A stretch of DNA of 64,000 bases from Bacteroidota bacterium (GCA_016183775.1 JACPDY010000093.1:1-64000); one strand, 5' to 3'; counted from the first letter of the stretch, positions 45,402 through 53,501 are shown. Numbers and translations: made by a program. The notes: a model not told the origin generated them from the letters alone.

Positions 45402-46916
45402 ATGAAAATACTTACTACAGAACAAATCCGTGAAGCCGATGCTTACACCATAAAGCATGAGCCAGTCGCTTCGGTTGACCTTATGGAACGGGCGGCGGTG
45501 GCTTGTATGCAATGGATCACTTCTGCTTACCGGGAGCCAATTAAAATGCATGTGTTTTGTGGCTTGGGAAATAATGGCGGGGACGGACTTGCCATCGCGC
45601 GTTTGTTGGCTGAAAAAAAATATAAGATCATAGTTTATATTGTTCGTTGTTCCGACAAATGTTCGGGGGATTTCAAGACAAATGAACAACGACTCAAAGG
45701 TACCGGCGTCACTGTCCTTGATATCAGATCAGCAGATGATCTGAAAAACATTAAAGCTCAGTCATCCGACATTGTTATTGATGCTATATTTGGTTCAGGT
45801 CTCAATAAACCGGTCGAAGGTCTTGCCGCGGATGTGATAAAGTACATTAATGCACTTAAATTACCTGTAATTGCAATTGATGTACCCTCCGGGTTGCCGC
45901 TTTCTGCAAAGGAGAAGCCGGATGCCTGGGTCTGTATCAATTCAACACATACACTTACATTCCAGGCGCCAAAGCTGGTCTTTATGTTTCCTCAGGCAGG
46001 GAAGCACATAGGTGATTTTACAATACTTGACATTGGTCTCGATGCTTCATTTATCAATAAGCAGGAAACAATTAATTATTTTATAACGTTATCTGATGTT
46101 CAGGCAATATTAAAACCACGAAAGAAATTCTCTCACAAAGGAACTTATGGCCATGCGTTGATCATTTCCGGTAGTTATGGAAAAATAGGTGCCGCTGTTT
46201 TGGCTGCTAACGCCTGTTTGCGAAGCGGAGCCGGCCTGGTAACAGTTCATATTCCAAAGTGTGGTTACGAAATTATTCAGACAGCCCTGCCTGAAGTCAT
46301 GGTTAGTGTTGATTCAACAGATCATTATATTTCAGAATTACCTAAACTTGAAAAGTACAATGCAATTGGCGTTGGTCCGGGTTTGGACAATGAAAAGCAA
46401 ACGCAGAATACATTAAAACTGCTTATACAAAATGCCGTTGTTCCTTTGGTATTGGATGCCGATGCGATCAATATATTATCCATGAACAAAACATGGTTGC
46501 CCTTTTTGCCGAAGAACAGTATTTTAACACCCCACCCGAAGGAATTCGAACGATTGGTTGGGAAAACGGATAGCGACTATGCCCGCTATGATCAGTTGCG
46601 CGAGTTTGCTTTCAAATACGGGGTATATGTGGTTTTAAAAGGTGCGCATACAGCAGTCGCTTGTCCCGATGCCACTGTTTATTTTAATTCCACCGGCAAC
46701 CCGGGGATGGCCACAGGAGGAAGCGGTGATGTACTTACAGGCATTATTACGGGTTTATTGGCACAAGGTTATGCACCAAAGGAAGCTGCTGTATTTGGAG
46801 TTTATTGGCATGGGCTTGCCGGTGATATTTCAATGGACAGATCAGGTACCTCTTGTATTATTGCCGGCGATATAATTGAAGCACTAAGTTTTGCTTATAA
46901 AGCAATTGTAAAATAA
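45402..46916 (+). CDS. nnr: Bifunctional NAD(P)H-hydrate epimerase / ADP-dependent dehydratase
   Basis: The start at 45402 (MKILTTEQIREADAYTI) is the family's usual beginning; the ATG at 45381 lies inside the palindrome. The N-terminal epimerase domain (about 1-215, YjeF_N) has FCGLGNNGGDGLAIAR and DAIFGSGLNKPVEG. The C-terminal dehydratase domain (about 225-500) has HKGTYGHALIISGSYGKIGA, LVLDADAINIL, ILTPHPKEFERL and NPGMATGGSGDVLTGIITG. The enzyme repairs hydrated NADH and NADPH. It is 505 residues long, normal for the fusion. Confidence 0.94.
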   Translation: MKILTTEQIREADAYTIKHEPVASVDLMERAAVACMQWITSAYREPIKMHVFCGLGNNGGDGLAIARLLAEKKYKIIVYIVRCSDKCSGDFKTNEQRLKGTGVTVLDIRSADDLKNIKAQSSDIVIDAIFGSGLNKPVEGLAADVIKYINALKLPVIAIDVPSGLPLSAKEKPDAWVCINSTHTLTFQAPKLVFMFPQAGKHIGDFTILDIGLDASFINKQETINYFITLSDVQAILKPRKKFSHKGTYGHALIISGSYGKIGAAVLAANACLRSGAGLVTVHIPKCGYEIIQTALPEVMVSVDSTDHYISELPKLEKYNAIGVGPGLDNEKQTQNTLKLLIQNAVVPLVLDADAINILSMNKTWLPFLPKNSILTPHPKEFERLVGKTDSDYARYDQLREFAFKYGVYVVLKGAHTAVACPDATVYFNSTGNPGMATGGSGDVLTGIITGLLAQGYAPKEAAVFGVYWHGLAGDISMDRSGTSCIIAGDIIEALSFAYKAIVK

Positions 46917-46958
46917 ATTTTAGACTTACATTTGTTTTGATTCATATAAACAAGTAGT

Positions 46959-47519
46959 TTGACCACTATCAAGAACCAATATGTTATCCCAAATATCTTA
47001 CCGGCAACGGAAGCTTTGCTGCTGAATGATATTTACCTGGTTGTGTTATATGCAACCCGCATTCCACCGCATTTGGCTATATCTGTAAATGGTAAATTAT
47101 TTACGCTTACTGTTAAAGGCGCTACTGTGGATGGAGAATTAAAGGCTTTGTTAAAGCTTATTCGCCAGCGCAACATCGATTCTATATTTATTAAATTATC
47201 CGTGCCAGCTGTGTTTACCCTTGATCAGCTTCGTGATGAGATAAAGAAATATACGCTGGCTTATCCTCGTGTAGATATAGGCATAGCCACCTGCCTGAGT
47301 CCGATCAAGGATTTTTGCTCGGAGGTATACGAAGCAGAAATGCAACGTGTAAATTATGTATTCGATCTGCTGCCCAAACTTTATGAGCGTAACATCATTA
47401 CATCCTGTTACCAGCTTAATCTTGACCGTTACCTGGCTGGAAATTCATTTTATCTTTCAAAATACAATATGAACGATATTTACGAAGGGATCCGTTCCGC
47501 TTCATACTCCGCTGTTTAA
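46959..47519 (+). CDS. Conserved hypothetical protein, 186 aa
   Basis: It is a soluble alpha/beta protein (LLNDIYLVVLYATRIPPHLAI, KLIRQRNIDSIFIKLSVPAV, YPRVDIGIATCLSPIKDF) without a signal peptide. I do not recognise a named family. The start is TTG at 46959 with no in-frame ATG nearby. Its stop overlaps the ATG of the GNAT gene (TAATG), so the two products are made in coupled fashion, probably as part of one pathway. Confidence 0.72.
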   Translation: MTTIKNQYVIPNILPATEALLLNDIYLVVLYATRIPPHLAISVNGKLFTLTVKGATVDGELKALLKLIRQRNIDSIFIKLSVPAVFTLDQLRDEIKKYTLAYPRVDIGIATCLSPIKDFCSEVYEAEMQRVNYVFDLLPKLYERNIITSCYQLNLDRYLAGNSFYLSKYNMNDIYEGIRSASYSAV

Positions 47520-48109
47520 TGCTCTCTGATAACAATATAAAGCTCCGCGCACTCGAACCTTCAGATATTGATTGGTTGTATAAATGGGAGAATGATATTT
47601 CTGTATGGCAGGTATCAAATACCTTAACTCCATATTCCCGGCATGTGCTCGAACAATATATCTTAAATGCGCAATTGGACATTTATACCACCAAACAGTT
47701 GCGCCTGATTATTTGTATAAACGAACCATCTTCTCCTCTCCAAATGGAGAGAAGGCCGGGAGGTGAGGCCAAAGTTATAGGTTGTGTCGATCTTTTTGAT
47801 TTCGATCCCCATAATAAACGTGCAGGTGTAGGAATACTTATCGCCGATAAAACGGAACGTGGAAATGGCTACGCTTCAGCCGCGTTAGCACTTTTAACCA
47901 ATTATGCATTTAAAATTTTAAGCCTTCAGCAATTGTATTGTAATGTCAGCGTGGATAATAAAGCAAGTCTGAAATTATTTGCGAAACATAAATTTGAAAC
48001 AGTAGGCGTAAAAAAGAAATGGATCAATGATGGAGGAGTATGGAAGGATGAGTGTTTGATGCAGTTGGTGGCTGGTTCCGGGTTCCAGGTTCCAGGTTCA
48101 GGGTTATAG
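47519..48109 (+). CDS. GNAT family N-acetyltransferase with repeat-encoded insertion
   Basis: This is a RimJ/RimL-type acetyltransferase: KLRALEPSDIDWLYKWEND at the N-terminus, VDLFDFDPHNKRAGVGILIAD, ERGNGYASAALALLTNYAF (acetyl-CoA pyrophosphate loop) and LYCNVSVDNKASLKLFAKHKFE. About 15 residues (PSSPLQMERRPGGEA) between two strands are encoded by a dispersed repeat and have no family counterpart. The last residues (GSGFQVPGSGL) come from a GGTTCCAGGTTCC tandem repeat. Substrate unknown. Translationally coupled to the 186-residue protein before it. Confidence 0.85.
   Translation: MLSDNNIKLRALEPSDIDWLYKWENDISVWQVSNTLTPYSRHVLEQYILNAQLDIYTTKQLRLIICINEPSSPLQMERRPGGEAKVIGCVDLFDFDPHNKRAGVGILIADKTERGNGYASAALALLTNYAFKILSLQQLYCNVSVDNKASLKLFAKHKFETVGVKKKWINDGGVWKDECLMQLVAGSGFQVPGSGL
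47731..47771. repeat. Dispersed repeat CTCTCCAAATGGAGAG inserted in frame
   Basis: A hairpin (TCTCC..AAAT..GGAGA) is followed by GGCCGGGAGGTGAGG inside the acetyltransferase gene. Similar sequences are familiar as spacer repeats in Bacteroidota genomes. Here the roughly 45-bp insertion keeps the frame. Confidence 0.65.
48074..48105. repeat. Tandem repeat GGTTCC(A/G)G at the 3' end of the acetyltransferase gene
   Basis: Four successive variants of GGTTCCAG / GGTTCAGG run into the stop codon at 48109, encoding the terminal GSGFQVPGSGL. Confidence 0.6.
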
Positions 48110-48150
48110 AATCGGATTCTATTATGCTTTTTAAAGTTGATATTTGTGTG

Positions 48151-48180
48151 AGGGATATCCTGAGCGAGGTCGAAGGAGTG
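48151..48180. repeat. Short repeat CCTGAGCGAGGTCGAAGGA
   Basis: In the spacer before the cytochrome gene. It resembles a spacer motif of the CCCTGAGCGGAGTCGAAGGG type that I know from other Bacteroidota genomes. A single copy here, so the call is modest. Confidence 0.4.
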
Positions 48181-48215
48181 CCTTGGTAACCTACTTTTGA
48201 TAAATCTTTTATTTC

Positions 48216-50228
48216 TTGCTTAAAATTAAATTTTCAAATACGGTATATTTTTTTCTAACCACTTCCCTTTGTTTCCTTTTTGCATATTGCGGTTCTGATT
48301 CTACTTCTGAAAAATCTCCGGCAGAAAACCCTTCAACGTACCTCAACCATAATGACTCTGTTCATCATGTAGGTATTAATACCTGTAAGCAATGCCACAT
48401 GGATATTTACAAAACATTTATCCATACAGGCATGGGGCAATCGTTTGATCTCGCTACCAAAGCTAAAAGCTCCGCTAAGTTCGATAAGCACACTGTAGTA
48501 TATGATAAGTCCTCTGATTTTTATTATTATCCGTTTTGGGAGGGAGATAGTTTTAAGATAACCGAGTTCAGGCTGGATGGAAGGGATACAATTTACAAAC
48601 GTACAGAGAAGGTTGATTATATCATTGGTTCGGGCCAGCATACAAATTCACATATATTTAATACGAATGGGTATTTGCATCAAATGCCAATGACATATTA
48701 TACCCAAAAGGGACAATGGGACCTGCCTCCGGGTTTTGAGAATGGCATGAATACGCGTTTTTCCAGGAAGATCGGGCTGGAATGTATGAGTTGCCATAAT
48801 GCTTTACCGGGTTTTATTCAGGGTTCCGAGAATAAATATTCTGAAGTGCCCGAAGGTATCGATTGTGAGCGGTGTCATGGACCGGGCAGTGCCCACGTTG
48901 TGTTAAAGCAGCAAGGAGTTTTTGTCGATACAACTAAAGAGATCGATTATAGTATCGTCAACCCTGCCAAACTTTCCATTGATCTCCAGTTTGATGTTTG
49001 TCAGCGCTGCCACTTGCAGGGTAACACGGTGTTGAAGGAGGGTAAATCATTTTTTGATTTCAAACCGGGGATGAAGCTTTCGGATATAATGACAATTTTT
49101 TTGCCGAAATATGAAGGAGCTGATGCTGAATTCATCATGGCTTCTCATGCTGATCGTTTAAAAATGAGCCAATGTTTTATTAAAAGTTTTAAGCCTGCGG
49201 AAAACTCCGCCTCTCTGAAGCCTTATAAGGAATCACTTACCTGTGTTACCTGCCACGATCCCCATGTAAGTGTTAGGGTCACGGATAACAGTGTATTTAA
49301 TAATGCCTGTAAAAATTGTCATGGAACTAAAAATAATATTTTGTGTAATGAAAAGCCGGAAGTCCGGAATAAAAAAACTGATAACTGTGTAGGCTGTCAT
49401 ATGCCAAAATCAGGATCGATCGATATCCCGCATGTGCGTGTAACAGATCATTATATACGAAAACCTGTATCAGTTGCTGAAAAAGAAAATATAAAGAAAT
49501 TTATAGGTCTGTATGCCATCAATGAAAAAGATCCTTCAGCTAAGGTAAAAGCACAGGCATATATTAATCAATTTGAAAAATTTGATCTAAAAAACAGTTC
49601 ATTATTGGATAGCGCAAAAAAATATTTAAAGGATAATACTAAAGAGAAATTATTAAATAATTTTCCTCAGCTGGTTCAGATTTATTTTTTGGAACAAAAT
49701 TATAGCCGGATTGCAGGTTATGTATCAAAATTAGGCAGTCAGGAAGTGTTAACTGTTTTTAACCGAAGGGCGCATAGTAATGATGATGCCTGGACATTGT
49801 ACAGAATAGGAGAGAGTTACAATAGATTGGGAAATGCTTTTGAAGCATATACTTATTTTACTAAAGCGGTTGAGTTAGCTCCGTTTAGCCTGGAATTTAA
49901 AAGTAAGTTAGGAACGGCGTTAGTTGCAGTGAATAAAATAGATGAGGCACAGGCCATTTATGAGAGTATAATTTCCGAAAATCCGAAGTTCGCGCAGGCT
50001 CATTGTAACCTGGGCTACTTGTTTCTGCTTAAAGGGAATACTTTTATGGCTGAAATGTATTATAACCAGGCATTGGCATTGGATCCCGATTATGAGCAGG
50101 CCATAATGAATAAAGCCGGACTTTACCTTTCACAAAAGCAAATTGACAAGGGAAAGCGGCTTCTTCAGCAATATATAAAATATCATCCCCAAAGCGCTCA
50201 GGTCAAAGCATTGTTGAACAAGCTTTAG
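48216..50228 (+). CDS. Seven-haem c-type cytochrome lipoprotein with C-terminal TPR repeats
   Basis: The N-terminus is a lipoprotein signal (YFFLTTSLCFLFAYCGS, lipobox Cys at about 25). Seven CxxCH haem sites follow: CKQCH (57-61), CMSCH (190-194), CERCH (217-221), CQRCH (262-266), CVTCH (343-347), CKNCH (365-369) and CVGCH (391-395), as in the cytochrome c554/NrfA-like multihaem group. Residues about 500-670 hold three to four TPR units (DDAWTLYRIGESYNRLGNAFEA, AQAHCNLGYLFLLKGNTFMA). It is likely an outer- or inner-membrane anchored electron carrier facing the periplasm. No oxidase or reductase partner is adjacent. The start is TTG at 48216, chosen because it leads directly into the signal. 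Confidence 0.87.
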   Translation: MLKIKFSNTVYFFLTTSLCFLFAYCGSDSTSEKSPAENPSTYLNHNDSVHHVGINTCKQCHMDIYKTFIHTGMGQSFDLATKAKSSAKFDKHTVVYDKSSDFYYYPFWEGDSFKITEFRLDGRDTIYKRTEKVDYIIGSGQHTNSHIFNTNGYLHQMPMTYYTQKGQWDLPPGFENGMNTRFSRKIGLECMSCHNALPGFIQGSENKYSEVPEGIDCERCHGPGSAHVVLKQQGVFVDTTKEIDYSIVNPAKLSIDLQFDVCQRCHLQGNTVLKEGKSFFDFKPGMKLSDIMTIFLPKYEGADAEFIMASHADRLKMSQCFIKSFKPAENSASLKPYKESLTCVTCHDPHVSVRVTDNSVFNNACKNCHGTKNNILCNEKPEVRNKKTDNCVGCHMPKSGSIDIPHVRVTDHYIRKPVSVAEKENIKKFIGLYAINEKDPSAKVKAQAYINQFEKFDLKNSSLLDSAKKYLKDNTKEKLLNNFPQLVQIYFLEQNYSRIAGYVSKLGSQEVLTVFNRRAHSNDDAWTLYRIGESYNRLGNAFEAYTYFTKAVELAPFSLEFKSKLGTALVAVNKIDEAQAIYESIISENPKFAQAHCNLGYLFLLKGNTFMAEMYYNQALALDPDYEQAIMNKAGLYLSQKQIDKGKRLLQQYIKYHPQSAQVKALLNKL

Positions 50229-50277
50229 ATCAACCCGACTGCATGTCGAGGAGGTAAATTTCTTATATTCGTGACCC

Positions 50278-51336
50278 ATGTCCGGAAGAAAAATATCGTT
50301 TTTTAAAAAGGTGATTATCTCCTTTCTATTCCTGGTGATCGCGGGTGGAGGTATTGTTGTTTATTGGGGTTATAAGCTCGTATATCAACCTAATGTAAAA
50401 CTAGATGGAAAAAGTGTGGAGTATTTTTATATTCCTACAGGTTCCACTTTTGATGATGTGATAAATAGTTTAACCGACAAACGGGTCATTGTAAACCGGG
50501 CCTCTTTTCAACGTTTAGCTGAACTCAAAAAGTATAAAAATAAAGTGAAACCCGGTCGTTACCGTATCAGGAATAATATGAATAATAATGAACTGGTGAA
50601 CATGCTACGTGCGGGTATTCAGGAACCCGTTATGCTCGCGTTCAATAATATCCGGACAAAAGAACAACTCGCTTCGCGCGTAGGAAAAAAATTGGAGGCC
50701 GATTCACTTCAATTGCTGAAAATACTTAACAGTAGTGAATTTGCTGCGAAGTGCGGTTTAAAGAAAGAAACAATTTTGACCTTATTTATTCCCAATACCT
50801 ATGAAATGTATTGGAACACTTCGGCCGATGAGTTTATTGAACGAATGGTAAGTGAGTATGATAATTTCTGGAATGAAAAAAGAAAAGCGAAGGCAAAAGA
50901 AATAGGTTTGTCGCGCACTGAGGTCGCGACCCTCGCTTCAATTGTACAGGCCGAGCAGAACAGGTTTAATGATGAAAAGCCTGTCATAGCCGGTTTATAT
51001 CTTAATCGTTTAAAGATCGGAATGCCGCTTCAAAGTGATCCCACATTGATCTACGCGCTTGGTAATTTCAATATTAACCGCGTTTTAAATGGGGATAAAG
51101 GAATTGATTCACCCTATAATACATACAGGAATATTGGTTTGCCCCCCGGCCCTATAAATTTGCCGGAGATATCATCCCTGGATGCGGTATTGAACTACCG
51201 GAAAAATAATTATTTGTATATGTGTGCTAAAGAAGATTTCTCAGGTCGCCATAACTTTGCAGTAACCATGGAGCAGCATGCCGTTTTTGCCAGGCGTTTC
51301 AGGGAGGCATTGGATAAACATAATATAAAGCGCTAG
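50278..51336 (+). CDS. mltG: Endolytic peptidoglycan transglycosylase MltG
   Basis: The 352 residues have an N-terminal membrane anchor (KVIISFLFLVIAGGGIVVYWG), a LysM-like region (about 45-115, FYIPTGSTFDDVINSL) and the YceG/MltG catalytic domain (about 130-345). The conserved blocks are LFIPNTYEMYWNTSADEF, LASIVQAEQNRFNDEKPVIAGLYLNRL (quoted in parts as ASIVQAEQ with the catalytic Glu, and GLYLNRL), MPLQSDPTLIYALG and SPYNTY.N.GLPPGPI. MltG cuts nascent glycan strands and sets their length. The gene is preceded by AGGAGGT about 20 bp before the ATG. Confidence 0.93.
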   Translation: MSGRKISFFKKVIISFLFLVIAGGGIVVYWGYKLVYQPNVKLDGKSVEYFYIPTGSTFDDVINSLTDKRVIVNRASFQRLAELKKYKNKVKPGRYRIRNNMNNNELVNMLRAGIQEPVMLAFNNIRTKEQLASRVGKKLEADSLQLLKILNSSEFAAKCGLKKETILTLFIPNTYEMYWNTSADEFIERMVSEYDNFWNEKRKAKAKEIGLSRTEVATLASIVQAEQNRFNDEKPVIAGLYLNRLKIGMPLQSDPTLIYALGNFNINRVLNGDKGIDSPYNTYRNIGLPPGPINLPEISSLDAVLNYRKNNYLYMCAKEDFSGRHNFAVTMEQHAVFARRFREALDKHNIKR

Positions 51337-51391
51337 TGTCATTATGTTATGCCGCGAACAGGATAAATTTCTGCATAGGTGTATTTAAGGA

Positions 51392-51427
51392 TCGGACTTC
51401 CGACTTCCGACTTCGGACTTCCGACTT
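51392..51427. repeat. Tandem CGGACTTC / CCGACTTC repeat in spacer
   Basis: Five near-identical 7-8 bp units of CGGACTTC and CCGACTTC occur in a row before the phosphohexomutase gene. Partly self-complementary (CGACTTCGG). Function unknown. Confidence 0.6.
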
Positions 51428-51521
51428 TTTCAAAATGGGCCATTTATACCGTTTAATGTATTGCCGTTTTTAAACAGAAATTCGTATTTTGTATGGATAT
51501 AAAAAATAAAGTGTGACAAGT

Positions 51522-52949
51522 ATGAGCAAAATTAAATTCGGCACAGATGGCTGGAGAGCCATTATTGCCAGAGATTTTACGGTTGAGAATGTAATCCGCG
51601 TTGCGGAAGCAACTGCCGTATGGCTAAAGAAAAATTTTTCGGTTCCTTCAGTTGTTATCGGTCACGATTGCCGCTTTGGCGGAGAATTGTTTGCGGAAAC
51701 TGTTGCTAAAGTAATGGCGGTAAACAATGTGAAAGTATTTTTGGCCAGGGGATTTGTTTCAACACCGATGATATCATTAGGTACAGTGAGGCACAAAGCT
51801 GATGTGGGTATTATTATTACCGCAAGTCATAATCCCCCTTCGTACAATGGCTATAAACTTAAAGGAAGTTACGGAGGTCCCTTATTGCCGGAAAAGGTAC
51901 AGGAAGTGGAGGATTTGATAAAAGATAAATCAACTATTGATATCGAAAAATATTCCCTCCCTGATTTCATCAATGCAAAAAAAATTGAGATCACTGATCT
52001 GGAAGAGATGTATTGTAAGCATGTTGAAGATAATTTTGACCTGGATGCGATCCGTAATTCCGGTTTAAAACTGGCTTACGATGCCATGTATGGCGCGGGG
52101 CAGAATGTGATCAGGCGTTTATTGCCCGATGTAACATTACTGCATTGCGAGTATAATCCGTCGTTTAACGGACAGGCTCCTGAACCTATTCATAAGAACT
52201 TAAAAGAGTTTGCAGAGTTGATTAAAGTCTCGGGAAAACACCTGCCTGCCGGCAGCCAGATTGATTGCGGACTGGCAACGGACGGAGATGCTGATCGCAT
52301 TGGATTGTATGATAAACATGGTAATTTTATCGATTCGCATCATATTATTTTACTTTTAATAAAATATCTTTTTGAGCAGAAGAAAATGACAGGTAAAGTG
52401 GTTACGGCTTTTTCAGTAACTCCCCGTGTTAAACAAATGTGTGAACATTTCGGATTGCCTTACCAGGTTGTAAAAATAGGTTTCAAATATGTTGCCGCCA
52501 TAATGCTGCAGGAAGACGTATTGCTTGGAGGTGAAGAATCAGGAGGGATAGCTATAAAGGGGCATATCCCGGAGCGGGATGGAATCTGGATCGGCTTAAC
52601 TATCTGGGAATATATGGCAAAGTCAGGGAAGTCGCTTGACGACCTGATACAGGAGGTTTACAAAATAACAGGCGCTTTTTCATTTGAACGCTCCGACCTG
52701 CATTTGAAAGAAGATTTGAAAAACACTATTGTGGAAAATTGTAAAAACAACAATTACAAAGCCTTTGGTAAGTATAAAATACAGCGCACCGAGACTATAG
52801 ATGGATATAAATACTTCTTCAGCGATACGGAATGGTTAATGATACGGGCTTCCGGCACAGAACCGATATTACGTAACTATGCCGAAGCCGGAAGCAGCGA
52901 AGCGGCCTTTGCTATTTTAAATGCTGCTGAAAAAACCTTTCTTAATTAA
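51522..52949 (+). CDS. Phosphoglucomutase/phosphomannomutase family protein
   Basis: This alpha-D-phosphohexomutase of about 475 residues is identified by the N-terminal KFGTDGWRAII, the catalytic phosphoserine loop ITASHNPPSYNGYK, the metal loop TDGDADRIGL, the sugar-binding GGEESGGI and the C-terminal phosphate-binding RASGTEPILRNYAE. The ATG at 51522 is preferred over the GTG at 51513. Whether glucose or mannose phosphate is the substrate cannot be told. Residues before the metal loop read HLPAGSQIDCG; the LPAGS part is encoded by a copy of the GC-rich palindrome (52241-52256), an in-frame insertion next to the active site. Confidence 0.92.
   Translation: MSKIKFGTDGWRAIIARDFTVENVIRVAEATAVWLKKNFSVPSVVIGHDCRFGGELFAETVAKVMAVNNVKVFLARGFVSTPMISLGTVRHKADVGIIITASHNPPSYNGYKLKGSYGGPLLPEKVQEVEDLIKDKSTIDIEKYSLPDFINAKKIEITDLEEMYCKHVEDNFDLDAIRNSGLKLAYDAMYGAGQNVIRRLLPDVTLLHCEYNPSFNGQAPEPIHKNLKEFAELIKVSGKHLPAGSQIDCGLATDGDADRIGLYDKHGNFIDSHHIILLLIKYLFEQKKMTGKVVTAFSVTPRVKQMCEHFGLPYQVVKIGFKYVAAIMLQEDVLLGGEESGGIAIKGHIPERDGIWIGLTIWEYMAKSGKSLDDLIQEVYKITGAFSFERSDLHLKEDLKNTIVENCKNNNYKAFGKYKIQRTETIDGYKYFFSDTEWLMIRASGTEPILRNYAEAGSSEAAFAILNAAEKTFLN
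52241..52256. repeat. GC-rich palindrome CCTGCCTGCCGGCAGC, copy 4, within gene
   Basis: Inside the phosphohexomutase gene about 15 codons before the metal-binding loop, keeping the reading frame. Confidence 0.65.
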
Positions 52950-52966
52950 GGTAATGGTATTTTTAA

Positions 52967-52974
52967 TACCTTTG
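52967..52974 (+). promoter_or_regulatory. Candidate -7 box TACCTTTG of the broken tRNA-Arg gene
   Basis: An exact TAnnTTTG match ending 15 bases before the first tRNA base at 52990. The intact tRNA gene at 53425 has the same box with nearly the same spacing. It overlaps the short hairpin GGTAT-TTTTA-ATACC (52956-52970) that follows the phosphohexomutase gene. Confidence 0.45.
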
Positions 52975-52989
52975 CATGAATACAAAAAG

Positions 52990-53040
52990 GGTTCCGTAGC
53001 TCAACTGAATACCTGCCTGCCGGCGGGGAGCATCAGACTA
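52990..53040 (+). pseudogene. tRNA-Arg 5' fragment A, interrupted by GC-rich repeat
   Basis: GGTTCCGTAGCTCAACTGAAT (start at 52990) is the acceptor and D-arm of a tRNA. A 16-17 bp CCTGCCTGCCGGCGGGG insert (copy 5 of the GC-rich palindrome, 53012-53028) follows. Then comes AGCATCAGACTA, matching the next tRNA segment AGCATCTGACTA of fragment B, before the sequence switches to the nuclease gene. No T-arm or 3' half follows. Confidence 0.7.
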
Positions 53041-53046
53041 GAGAAA

Positions 53047-53281
53047 ATGAATTTTTTTGTATATGTTCTTTATAGTATAAGATTTGACAGAATGTATGTT
53101 GGCATGAGTAGGGATGTTGAGAATCGTTTGAATTAACATAATTCAGGTAAAACAAAATCTACAAAAGGAAGAGTTTTCTAGTCGGGTTGAAGCCAGAAAT
53201 CGTGAAGTTTATTTAAAGAGTGGAATAGGAAGAGAATATATTAAGAGTTTTACAAAAGGGTTCCGTAGCTCAACTGAATAG
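53047..53281 (+). pseudogene. Decayed GIY-YIG nuclease gene ending inside a tRNA gene
   Basis: MNFFVYVLYSIRFDRMYVGM is the GIY-YIG family N-terminus (YVLYS ... YVGMS), followed by RDVENRLN. The frame then meets TAA where the family has Glu, and continues HNSGKTKSTKGRVF. About 20 residues appear deleted. A different frame carries the family's C-terminal part VEARNREVYLKSGIGREYIK, then SFTKGFRSSTE. The last residues are encoded by the 5' end of tRNA fragment B, and the stop TAG is in the tRNA D-loop. One nonsense change plus a frame-breaking deletion makes the gene inactive. GIY-YIG enzymes of this small type are single-domain endonucleases. Confidence 0.75.
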
Positions 53282-53298
53282 AGCATCTGACTACGGAT
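53259..53298 (+). pseudogene. tRNA-Arg 5' fragment B, truncated after the anticodon loop
   Basis: GGTTCCGTAGCTCAACTGAA (53259-53278) repeats fragment A exactly, with the flanking TACAAAAGG also shared. It continues through TAGAGCATCTGACTACGGAT, i.e. the D-arm, 5' anticodon stem TCTGA and loop CTACGGA (anticodon ACG). The matching 3' stem TCAGA and the T-arm are missing, so no functional tRNA can form. Confidence 0.72.
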
Positions 53299-53402
53299 GT
53301 TAATGTAGTATCCTCTGTTCGCCTTTAAAATCAAGGTGTTCAGAAATCGAAGGTAAGTATTTGCAAGCAATTTGCAAGCACTTAGAAGATTTATAAAATT
53401 GA

Positions 53403-53410
53403 TAGCTTTG
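53403..53410 (+). promoter_or_regulatory. Candidate -7 box TAGCTTTG of tRNA-Arg
   Basis: An exact TAnnTTTG match ending 14 bases before the tRNA's first base. Confidence 0.45.
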
Positions 53411-53424
53411 CAAAAAAACAATTT

Positions 53425-53498
53425 GCACTCGTAGCTTAACTGGATGAAGCACATGGCTACGGACCATGAGATTGGGGGTTCGAATCCCTCCGAGTGCA
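53425..53498 (+). tRNA. tRNA-Arg (anticodon ACG)
   Basis: A full cloverleaf can be drawn. The acceptor is GCACTCG / CGAGTGC, D-stem GCTT / AAGC, anticodon stem CATGG / CCATG with loop CTACGGA (anticodon ACG at 53459-53461), variable loop AGATT, T-stem GGGGG / CCCTC with loop TTCGAAT, and discriminator A at 53498. CCA is not encoded. It has a different acceptor stem from the broken tRNA-Arg upstream, so it is a separate gene with the same anticodon. A strong terminator follows. Confidence 0.93.
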
Positions 53499-53501
53499 CT
53501 T

